NCBI GenBank assembly: GCA_943357275.1
Contig: CALRGL010000021.1
Coordinates: 1 to 13,438 of the forward strand
Length of the DNA: 13,438 nucleotides
Direction of reading: 5' to 3'
Source: Candidatus Uhrbacteria bacterium RIFOXYB12_FULL_58_10
Lineage (GTDB): Bacteria; Patescibacteriota; Patescibacteriia; UBA9934; GWF2-40-263
Part shown: one piece after another, positions 7,148-12,971 of the stretch
Layout: each line of letters opens with the position of its first letter
Position numbering within the stretch: position 1 is the stretch's first letter
Made by a program: the position numbers and the translations under genes
Notes under the pieces: generated by a model
Database searches by the model: none
The model's input: the letters and a program-made list of their open reading frames with translations, nothing else
Told to the model about the DNA's origin: nothing

Positions 7148-7176
7148 AATTTAGATGATTATATAGTTTTTGTCAA
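7148..7176 (-). promoter_or_regulatory. Near-consensus sigma-70-type promoter of the 6366-7109 unit
   Basis: Perfect TTGACA (7176-7171), a 17-nt spacer, then TAAATT (7153-7148). A perfect TATAAT also occurs at 7163-7158, but only 7 nt from that -35 and without another good -35, so the first pair is preferred. The region lies directly downstream of the gatB terminator. Confidence 0.7.
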
Positions 7177-7184
7177 TGCGTCAG

Positions 7185-7215
7185 TATAAAAATACAGCCT
7201 ATTCGGCTGTATTTT
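7185..7215 (-). terminator. gatB terminator with the stop codon in its loop
   Basis: A perfect 11-bp stem (7215-7205 with 7199-7189) encloses a 5-nt loop. On the minus strand the descending arm ends in a T-rich tract (TATTTTTATA). The upstream arm encodes the last residues of GatB, and its TAG stop (7201-7199) lies at the loop and top of the stem. Confidence 0.8.
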
Positions 7216-8740
7216 CTTGGTTTAATTTGACCTTGATCATGTTTTTGGAAAGTCCTGGATCGGCGGTTCCCTCGGATTCTTTCATGACCATTCCGATGAA
7301 GAATTTAAGCAGTTGTTCTTCGCCGGCGCGGTAACGAGCAAGTTCGGCTGGATGTGATTCGACGACTCGGTCTACGATCTCGGCAAGAGCTCCGGCATCG
7401 TCCATTTGTCCGAGTTGGGCGTCTTCCATGATGTGGGAAGGATCGCTTCCGTCATCGAGCATTTTATCGAGCACTTTGAGTCCTCCTGCATTATTGAGTT
7501 TGTTTGACGCAAGAAGGGTAATGAATTCTGCAAAGTTTTCTGGAGAGATTTTCATGGTTCGCACGTCGATTCCACGTTGGATCAAGAGTCCGCCGAGTTT
7601 TGAGAGCAACCATCCTGAGACAAGTTTTGCAAGACGAGCTTGTTCTTTTCCAACGAGATTTCCTTCCTCGTCCTCCATTTTTGGAACATTCTCAAGCCAC
7701 TCACCAAGTTCAGAAAAGACATGCTCCGTGAAGTCGGCAAGTGCAGGATCTTCACAAATTTGTCGCGCGTCTGAAGGTTTGAGAGCGTATTCTTGAACGA
7801 AACGTGTACGACGTTTTGCAGGAAGTTCAGGAAGAAGTCCTCGCATTTCGTCTGCAAGGTCTTTGAGTTCAAGGGCTGGAATATCTGGCTCAGGGAAGTA
7901 GCGATAGTCAGCCGCACCTTCTTTGGTGCGCTGATCTTCTGTCATCTGTTTTGCATCATTCCATCCACGGGTTGTGGAAACCATTGGGGGCGTTCCTGCT
8001 TCCCAAAGTTTTGTTTGACGTTGGATTTCGTGTTCAAGCGCGCGTTCAACGTGGCGGAACGAGTTGATGTTTTTGACTTCTGTTTTTGGATAGAGGGTTG
8101 GACTGAGCGGAACTCCGTCATCACCAGCAGGACGAAGGGAAATGTTTGCATCACATCGCAAGTGTCCTTTTTCCATGTCGGCGTCAGAGACACCAAGATA
8201 ACGTGCAATGAGACGAAGTTCTTGGAGGAATGTCTTTGCCTCAAGCGGAGATTTGAAATCCGGTTCTGTAACGATTTCAATAAGGGGTGTTCCACCGCGA
8301 TTGAAGTCAACGTACGTTTTGCCGTTTTCTGCATGCACGTTTTTTGCAGCGTCTTCTTCCAAGTGAGCACGGGTGATTCCAATGTGAGCGATTTCTCGCA
8401 AACCTCCTGGAACGTCAATATCAAGATGTCCGTTAATGGCAATCGGAAGATCAAACTGAGAAATCTGGTATCCCTTTGGGAGGTCAGGGTAGAAATAGTT
8501 TTTGCGATCAAACTTGGAATGCTCGGCAATTTCACAGTTCAGGGCAAGTCCCATCAAGATACCGTAGCGCACAGCTTGCTCATTGGTAACCGGAAGAACA
8601 CCTGGATTTCCAAGACAGATTGGGCACACGTTTGCGTTTGGAGAAACAGCGGTATTGTGTGTGGCACAGCTACAAAACATTTTTGTCTTTGTTTTGAGCT
8701 GAACGTGGATTTCAAGACCAATGACAGGGGCGTACTTCAT
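7199..8740 (-). CDS. gatB: Asp-tRNA(Asn)/Glu-tRNA(Gln) amidotransferase subunit B
   Basis: Subunit of the GatCAB complex that activates and amidates mischarged Glu-tRNA(Gln) and/or Asp-tRNA(Asn); GatB holds the kinase and tRNA-binding parts. The 513-aa protein shows GLEIHVQLKTKTKMFC, zinc-ligand cysteines C23, C25, C39 and C42 (CSC...CPICLGNPG), YFYPDLPKGYQISQFDLPI, HLEEDAAKN and FNRGGTPLIEIVTEPD. A C-terminal YqeY-like helical tail runs to FFIGMVMKES...NMIKVKLNQ. It is slightly longer than the common ~475-500 residues. gatA and gatC are not in this window. It is last in the dut-led operon, 12 nt after a membrane gene. A promoter-like pair within the end of that gene may give it separate expression. 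No Shine-Dalgarno is seen. Confidence 0.97.
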   Translation of the reverse strand: MKYAPVIGLEIHVQLKTKTKMFCSCATHNTAVSPNANVCPICLGNPGVLPVTNEQAVRYGILMGLALNCEIAEHSKFDRKNYFYPDLPKGYQISQFDLPIAINGHLDIDVPGGLREIAHIGITRAHLEEDAAKNVHAENGKTYVDFNRGGTPLIEIVTEPDFKSPLEAKTFLQELRLIARYLGVSDADMEKGHLRCDANISLRPAGDDGVPLSPTLYPKTEVKNINSFRHVERALEHEIQRQTKLWEAGTPPMVSTTRGWNDAKQMTEDQRTKEGAADYRYFPEPDIPALELKDLADEMRGLLPELPAKRRTRFVQEYALKPSDARQICEDPALADFTEHVFSELGEWLENVPKMEDEEGNLVGKEQARLAKLVSGWLLSKLGGLLIQRGIDVRTMKISPENFAEFITLLASNKLNNAGGLKVLDKMLDDGSDPSHIMEDAQLGQMDDAGALAEIVDRVVESHPAELARYRAGEEQLLKFFIGMVMKESEGTADPGLSKNMIKVKLNQENTAE

Positions 8741-8749
8741 AGAGACTCG

Positions 8750-8778
8750 ACTTTATCCAATTTGAGGTTCTGTGACAA
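8750..8778 (-). promoter_or_regulatory. Internal promoter candidate for gatB, 9 nt from the ATG
   Basis: TTGTCA (8778-8773), a 17-nt spacer, then TAAAGT (8755-8750), with 9 nt to the gatB ATG. Transcription would start within about 2-3 nt of the ATG. The -10 contains the TAA stop of the upstream membrane gene, so part of the match is forced by coding; the -35 and spacing are not. Confidence 0.5.
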
Positions 8779-9511
8779 GGGGTTTTTCTAACAGTTCTGA
8801 TTTGAATGAGAGGTAAAATTTCGTAGCGTAAATCGATCCAATCGGAATAACAAAGAGCTGTCCAATAGCATTGATTGCGGTGATCCAGACAGGCTCTTGT
8901 TCTGAGGTAAACAAAGATAAAACGTCTTGTCCGGTTGATTTTGCAATGAAAACAATGATAACGCTTGTAATAAGTGTAAAAACAAGTCCGATGAGCATAG
9001 GAACGCCAATCATCCCAAGAGCAACATACCAATAGTTGCCTTTCACAAGTTTTTTGCTATAAACAAGCGCTTCCATGCCGTGTTTATCGTCTAGAATCAC
9101 ACTGATTTGAGCAAACGTGTACCAGACAATAAAGAAAAAGAGTGGAATGACCAGCATGACGAGTCCGCCAATAAAAAGAAGGAGTTGTAAACCAGCAACG
9201 ACAAGAATAGCAGGAATTTGTTTGAGAGAGGTGGTCTGAATGGCTTCAAAGTCGATTGGAGTGTCTGATTCGAGTTTTGTAGCAAGATGAACAAGAATGA
9301 CAGAAATCCAAATAATACCGATGGTTCCAAGAATAACAAGAAGGAATGCTAACAATTCAGCTGCACCAAACATGTCGCTTTTTGGTGCAAGATCAAGCAG
9401 AACGATTCCGAGCGTTGGAATGAGAATCCACGCGCTGTAACCAAGGTAGATAGATGAAAACGATCGAAAGTGGTTCAGACTTTCCTTCAAGATCAAGAGG
9501 GGTCGTTTCAT
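8753..9511 (-). CDS. Multi-pass membrane protein (252 aa), paralogue of the next gene
   Basis: Integral membrane protein of unknown function. Hydrophobic segments cover about residues 20-40, 50-76, 97-138 (probably two spans), 162-190 and 208-230, i.e. about six helices. After the central pair comes a short cytosolic-looking motif, VILDDKHGMEALVYSKKLVKG, followed by YW and the next helix. This organisation resembles the broad family of multi-pass proteins related to the glycerophosphodiester phosphodiesterase membrane domain (DD...A..S..LVKG..W), but that assignment is by pattern only. The upstream gene has the same layout and motif, so the two are a tandem duplicate. It starts 6 nt after its neighbour's stop and ends 12 nt before gatB. 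No Shine-Dalgarno is visible. Confidence 0.85.
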   Translation of the reverse strand: MKRPLLILKESLNHFRSFSSIYLGYSAWILIPTLGIVLLDLAPKSDMFGAAELLAFLLVILGTIGIIWISVILVHLATKLESDTPIDFEAIQTTSLKQIPAILVVAGLQLLLFIGGLVMLVIPLFFFIVWYTFAQISVILDDKHGMEALVYSKKLVKGNYWYVALGMIGVPMLIGLVFTLITSVIIVFIAKSTGQDVLSLFTSEQEPVWITAINAIGQLFVIPIGSIYATKFYLSFKSELLEKPLVTEPQIG

Positions 9512-9517
9512 AGAAGA

Positions 9518-10396
9518 TTAGGATTCTTTAAGACTCTTCAATAAGAGAATGTCGGAAAGGATGATGAGTGGCTGAATAAGAATAGCCGCAAGAATAGGGA
9601 TCACACTGTCTGTGTAAGAAAGCAAACGTGCTTGCAAATCAAGATTGAGTCCGCTTACGCCAGAGAAGATGATCGTGAACACAAAATTCAATACCCAGAT
9701 AATAATGACTCCAAACAAGAGGAATAGAATTTTTGGAGCAATAATACGAAGCATGACAGACCAAAAACGCTTATCGATGAGTTTGCGACTACTCATGAGA
9801 GAAGGTTTGATTTTTTCGTCGTCTTGTACAACGAGGTAAGAAGCAAAGTAATACTGGATACCCCATCGAATAGCTAAGTAGGTAGAAACAAAAATGCCAA
9901 GGGCAAGCAAGATATTTGAAAGAGAAAGAAAGGTGTCGTTTTGAAGGATGAGACTGATGATTCCAAGGATTCCTGCGGGTAAGAGGGGAATGAGTGCAGC
10001 AAGGAAGATAATCATCAGATACATGAACGAAATGAGAATGGCAGGAAGAAATCGCGTTTTGATTTCACTCAAAGAGCGTTTTACAGCGGCACCACGACTT
10101 GAAAGGATGGAAATAGACATGCGGATAATCCCTACAAAAACAATCGTGTTCATGATTGGGGCCACAATAAACGAGGTGAAGGCATAAAGAGCAATGCCAA
10201 AGGTTTCAAGTTGAGTGATGTCTCCTGTGTTTAAAAAGATTTTGCTGGCTGATGGATAAAAAGCAACAGCAATGACGTTCAAGATGGCAACGATCATTGT
10301 CCATCCAGAAATGCTGATGAGCGGAATAAAATTTTCACGATAACGTTCCCATGTTTGGTCAATAAGCTCGCCCATGGAAAGAAGTTTTGTTGGCAT
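9518..10396 (-). CDS. Multi-pass membrane protein (292 aa), paralogue of the preceding entry
   Basis: Integral membrane protein with an N-terminal amphipathic stretch (LLSMGELIDQTWERYRENF). Hydrophobic spans cover about residues 24-46, 68-98, 116-151 (probably two), 160-189, 215-246 and 264-286. The motif YLVVQDDEKIKPSLMSSRKL then FWSVML (about 187-216) matches, position for position, the DD...L..S.KL....W.V.L segment of the neighbouring 252-aa protein. The N-terminal 'GELIDQTWERYRENFIPLI' start is typical of proteins annotated as glycerophosphodiester phosphodiesterase membrane-domain or DUF7847-like. No catalytic motif is seen, so a transport, lipid-related or purely structural role is open. 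Its ATG follows the kinase stop by 1 nt, so it is translated from the dut-tmk operon mRNA. Confidence 0.85.
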   Translation of the reverse strand: MPTKLLSMGELIDQTWERYRENFIPLISISGWTMIVAILNVIAVAFYPSASKIFLNTGDITQLETFGIALYAFTSFIVAPIMNTIVFVGIIRMSISILSSRGAAVKRSLSEIKTRFLPAILISFMYLMIIFLAALIPLLPAGILGIISLILQNDTFLSLSNILLALGIFVSTYLAIRWGIQYYFASYLVVQDDEKIKPSLMSSRKLIDKRFWSVMLRIIAPKILFLLFGVIIIWVLNFVFTIIFSGVSGLNLDLQARLLSYTDSVIPILAAILIQPLIILSDILLLKSLKES

Positions 10397-10397
10397 A

Positions 10398-11126
10398 CTA
10401 GCGTGTGTTCAAAAGATCGTTGATAAGAGTTTGAGTTCGAGTAATGGAATCGTGTATGGAACCACTGGTATCTAGTTCGTGAAGTGTTGTTCTGTGTGTT
10501 TCGAAGAGTTCTTTGAGCCAAGGTTCTTGAAAGCGTAGCTCTAGTTTTTCTAAAAAAGACAACTGAGCAAAGACGCCTTTTGAATCATCCTCACGACAAT
10601 CAATCCGTTTACAGGCTTCCTGTGCAGAGATTTTTGTGAAGATAAGATGGTCAGGTGGATACTGTAAAGCCAGTTGATTTCCCGGAAGGGATTGAACTTC
10701 TTCAAGTGAAAGAGATGCGTCCATGAGTGGCTGATAGACAAGCGATGTACAAACACCTCGATCTTGAATGACGGTTTTGCCTGCCTCAAGCGCTGGGATA
10801 ATCAAGCGTCGATACATGATTTCCCGATCAAGGGCAAACGCGTGAGCAAGTGATCGTCCACTGTAAGGCTTGTCCGTTTGAGACAATTCGTAGCGAATCG
10901 CCCGACCAATCCACGATCGTGTTGGTTCGTAGGTGAAGTAGAGATCTGCGTCAGGGAGTTGTTCAAAACGTGGGGGTTCAACCTCGTTCCAATCGTGAAG
11001 TTTGAAAACGCGATGGTTTTGCTCGGATGCCCATGTTTGAACAGCACGAAGAACCGTTGATTTTCCACTTCCGGCGATTCCATCAACCATGATGAAAAAG
11101 CCATTTCTTTCCTTGATTTCAGGCAT
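10398..11126 (-). CDS. tmk: Thymidylate kinase-like deoxynucleotide kinase
   Basis: P-loop kinase of the dTMP-kinase family, expected to phosphorylate dTMP to dTDP in the cytosol. The 242-aa protein has the P-loop DGIAGSGKS (15-23), EPTR (67-70) in place of the usual REPGGT segment, FALDRE (98-102), the PALEAGKTVIQDRG segment with the DR pair at 122-123, SLVYQ, and a LID-like stretch around CREDDSKGVF. It is longer than typical TMK (~205-215) because of an insertion after the first helix (about residues 40-62). Start: the next Met (M13) would cut the first beta strand, so 11126 is kept although no Shine-Dalgarno is seen. It lies 12 nt after dut. The divergence at the nucleotide-binding segments leaves open a related deoxynucleoside-monophosphate substrate, relevant to the unusual ThyA homologue nearby. 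Confidence 0.8.
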   Translation of the reverse strand: MPEIKERNGFFIMVDGIAGSGKSTVLRAVQTWASEQNHRVFKLHDWNEVEPPRFEQLPDADLYFTYEPTRSWIGRAIRYELSQTDKPYSGRSLAHAFALDREIMYRRLIIPALEAGKTVIQDRGVCTSLVYQPLMDASLSLEEVQSLPGNQLALQYPPDHLIFTKISAQEACKRIDCREDDSKGVFAQLSFLEKLELRFQEPWLKELFETHRTTLHELDTSGSIHDSITRTQTLINDLLNTR

Positions 11127-11138
11127 AAGTATACCACG

Positions 11139-11570
11139 TTAGCCGGTTGATCCGAAGCCTCCACGACTTGGTGAATCGATTGAATCTTTGAGAGAAAACT
11201 GCGCGTGTGAAACAGGAATGAACATGCCTTGCGCAATGCGTTCACCTTTTTTAACCGTATAGGGTTCTGGTCCAATGTTATAGAGGGCAAGATGAAGTTG
11301 ATCTTCTGGTCCACAATAATCCTGATCGATAACCCCGATACCATTTGCCATTTGAATAGCTTTATTTGCGTTTGAAGAACGAGCAGCAAGAATAAGCACA
11401 TGATCTTTTGGGACACAAACAACGAGCCCTGTTTGAAATTTCACGATTTGGCCGGGTTCTATCGTTTTTTCTTCGATGACAGCAAGATCGAACGCTACGG
11501 CACCAGTTGTTTTGTATTGAGGGAGGGTTGCGTCAGGATGAATAAGAGAGATGTCCACAGGGATATTCAT
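11139..11570 (-). CDS. dut: Deoxyuridine 5'-triphosphate nucleotidohydrolase
   Basis: Homotrimeric dUTPase hydrolysing dUTP to dUMP and pyrophosphate, which keeps uracil out of DNA and feeds dTMP synthesis. The 143-aa length is normal. All five family motifs are in order: motif 1 TTGAVAFDL (~21-29), motif 2 ARSSNA (~63-68), motif 3 NGIGVIDQDYCGP (~76-88) with the conserved IDxDY core, motif 4 KGERIAQ (~108-114), and motif 5 SRGGFGSTG at the C terminus, which closes over the active site. It is the first gene of the five-gene minus-strand operon and is divergent from the thyA homologue. It has no Shine-Dalgarno; instead a -10-like element ends 9 nt before the ATG. Confidence 0.96.
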   Translation of the reverse strand: MNIPVDISLIHPDATLPQYKTTGAVAFDLAVIEEKTIEPGQIVKFQTGLVVCVPKDHVLILAARSSNANKAIQMANGIGVIDQDYCGPEDQLHLALYNIGPEPYTVKKGERIAQGMFIPVSHAQFSLKDSIDSPSRGGFGSTG

Positions 11571-11579
11571 AATGCGTGT

Positions 11580-11608
11580 ATTTTATCGAAAAATCGTTGG
11601 TTTGGAAA
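11580..11608 (-). promoter_or_regulatory. Promoter of the dut operon, overlapping the thyA -35
   Basis: TTTCCA (11608-11603), a 17-nt spacer, then TAAAAT (11585-11580), with 9 nt to the dut ATG. The predicted start site is at or within about 2-3 nt of the ATG. The -35 shares five of its six base pairs with the -35 of the opposite-facing thyA promoter. Confidence 0.55.
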
Positions 11609-11629
11609 ACGTCTGTTGTTTGCTAAAGT
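11602..11629 (+). promoter_or_regulatory. Promoter of the thyA-homologue/reductase operon
   Basis: TTGGAA (11602-11607), a 16-nt spacer ending in an extended TGC, then TAAAGT (11624-11629), with 8 nt to the ATG at 11638. GGAGG occurs at 11632-11636, only 1 nt from the ATG, too close for normal Shine-Dalgarno action. A leaderless or very short-leader transcript is therefore predicted. Confidence 0.6.
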
Positions 11630-11637
11630 GTGGAGGT

Positions 11638-12471
11638 ATGACAAACTTTGATCGTGTTTATTTAGACGCACTTGGTCGTATTTATCGTGAAGGTGAAACT
11701 GTTGAGAGTCAGAGGACAGGATATTCAACACGAGCGCTTCCAGGACTGACGTATGAACTGAGTCCTGCGACCGGGTTTCCCTTGCTTACCGTACGTAAGT
11801 TGTTTCCAAAATTTTTTTGCGCTGAAACGGTTTGGTTTATCGCAGGGCATAAACACGCAGGATTTTTACAGCAGTTTACCAAGGGTTGGGATTCGTTTTT
11901 AGAAGAAGACGGTACGGTTGAAACGGCTTATGGCTATCGATGGCGTCATCATTTTGGACGAGATCAACTGTTGGATCTTGTGGAACATCTACGTGAAGAA
12001 CCAAGTAGTCGACAGGGAGTAGTGATGATGTGGGACGCAACCAGCGACGGTCTTCGCGCGCCAAAAAAGAAAAATGTTCCTTGTCCATTTTGTTTCACAG
12101 CAAACATTATCGGAGGCAAACTCAATGTGCATCTTGTGGTTCGATCAAATGACATGGTACTTGGCAACCCAAACGACGTGGCGGATTTTGCCTTGCTTCA
12201 AGCGATGATTGCACAAGAACTCGGAGTAAACATTGGAAAGTTGACCGTCTCTATTTCACACGCTCACATTTACGAGAATCAATTCACAGCCGTGGAAGAT
12301 ATTCTTTCTCGAGAGGTTGTCCAGCATCCAGAGGTAGAATGTCGATTGCCAGAACGAGCTTTTCAACGCGCCTTGGAAGCAGATCCACAGCTTGTCGAAG
12401 AATTGGTAGAAATGTTTCAGTCTCAATACACACCCGGTGCCCCTATGATTAAGATGCAAATCGCCCTATGA
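11638..12471 (+). CDS. Thymidylate synthase family protein with Asp at the base-specificity position
   Basis: Folate-dependent pyrimidine C5-methyltransferase family (ThyA, usually dUMP to dTMP). The 277-aa protein keeps R26 (QRTG), E63, W84, Y98, nucleophile C149 (VPCPF), R169-S170-x-D172, H210 and Y212, and a C terminus IKMQIAL like the IKAPVAI of E. coli. It departs at key positions: the gapless match of RSCDVFLGLPFNIASYALL with RSNDMVLGNPNDVADFALL puts D180 where TS has the Asn (E. coli N177) that reads the uracil ring. The His after the catalytic Cys is Pro, the second Arg of DSRR is Gln, and the first W-D-x-W Trp is kept but the second is Phe. T4 dCMP hydroxymethylase, as recalled, has RSND...ND here. 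Activity on dCMP is thus plausible; neighbours dut, tmk and a reductase argue for a dTMP role. The start at 11638 fits the family, and 11551 adds a non-homologous extension. Confidence 0.88.
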   Translation: MTNFDRVYLDALGRIYREGETVESQRTGYSTRALPGLTYELSPATGFPLLTVRKLFPKFFCAETVWFIAGHKHAGFLQQFTKGWDSFLEEDGTVETAYGYRWRHHFGRDQLLDLVEHLREEPSSRQGVVMMWDATSDGLRAPKKKNVPCPFCFTANIIGGKLNVHLVVRSNDMVLGNPNDVADFALLQAMIAQELGVNIGKLTVSISHAHIYENQFTAVEDILSREVVQHPEVECRLPERAFQRALEADPQLVEELVEMFQSQYTPGAPMIKMQIAL

Positions 12472-12971
12472 AGATTATTTTGATCGCGGCCATGTCCGTT
12501 AACGGCATGATCGCAGAAACAACGAGTCAGTCCTCACTTGTGTGGACGTCCAAAGAAGATACAAGATTTTTCATCGAGAAAAGCAAGGAGTCTGGCGTGG
12601 TTGTGATGGGGAAAAATACGTTCGACACGATTGGAAAAGGATTGCCTGGGCGAGAGATCGTGGTGATGACCTGGAAGCCCGAGGAACATGAACCTGTCGA
12701 GGGAGTTGTCTTTACAAACAAGCTTCCAAGAGAAATCGTGGATGAATACAAAACAAAAGGCCAGCAATCCATGGTGATCGCTGGCGGTTCTGCAACGTAT
12801 AGTGCGTTTATGGGGGAGGGGCTTGTAACGGATCTTTATCTCACAGTTGAACCTGTTTTTTTTGGAAGTGGCATTCCACTTGCAAGCGGAATCGGAAGAA
12901 CAGATTTGCAGTTTGTGGAGTCCGTGATGTTGAATGATCAATCGATTATGCTCCATTACCAAGTTATTTAA
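12468..12971 (+). CDS. Dihydrofolate reductase-like / RibD C-terminal domain protein
   Basis: 167-aa NADPH-dependent reductase of the DHFR/RibD-C fold, overlapping the thyA homologue by ATGA and so co-translated with it. Sequence signs are the first strand IILIAAMSVNGMIA, then VWTSKEDTRFF, where the Asp sits at the place of the pterin-binding Asp of DHFR, VVVMGKNTFDTIGKGLPGREIVVMTW (the DHFR cofactor-binding signature), and VIAGGSATYSAFM (GG...Y). The C-terminal half (TDLYLTVEPVFFGSGIPL) is closer to RibD-C-type proteins than to classical FolA. The likely role is regeneration of tetrahydrofolate from the dihydrofolate released by the upstream methyltransferase. Context supports this, but a pyrimidine reductase function cannot be excluded from sequence alone. 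Confidence 0.85.
   Translation: MKIILIAAMSVNGMIAETTSQSSLVWTSKEDTRFFIEKSKESGVVVMGKNTFDTIGKGLPGREIVVMTWKPEEHEPVEGVVFTNKLPREIVDEYKTKGQQSMVIAGGSATYSAFMGEGLVTDLYLTVEPVFFGSGIPLASGIGRTDLQFVESVMLNDQSIMLHYQVI

Noticed and set aside
7158..7163. Perfect TATAAT on the minus strand as the main -10 of the 6366-7109 unit
   Set aside because: It is only 7 nt from TTGACA and has no good -35 at 16-18 nt. TTGACA-17-TAAATT explains the spacing better, though use of both cannot be excluded.
7793..8791. Long open frame (332 codons) on the plus strand across gatB
   Set aside because: It is antisense to an unmistakable gatB, is Phe/Cys/Val-rich with no motif, and lacks a start signal.
11127..11136. Extended -10-like TGGTATACT just before the tmk ATG
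   Set aside because: It ends only 1 nt before the ATG, so transcription would begin inside the gene. The next Met would remove the first strand before the P-loop.
11551..11637. Upstream ATG extension of the thyA homologue
   Set aside because: It would run through the dut start and both divergent promoters, and the family normally begins just before the DRVYLDAL-like first helix, as from 11638.
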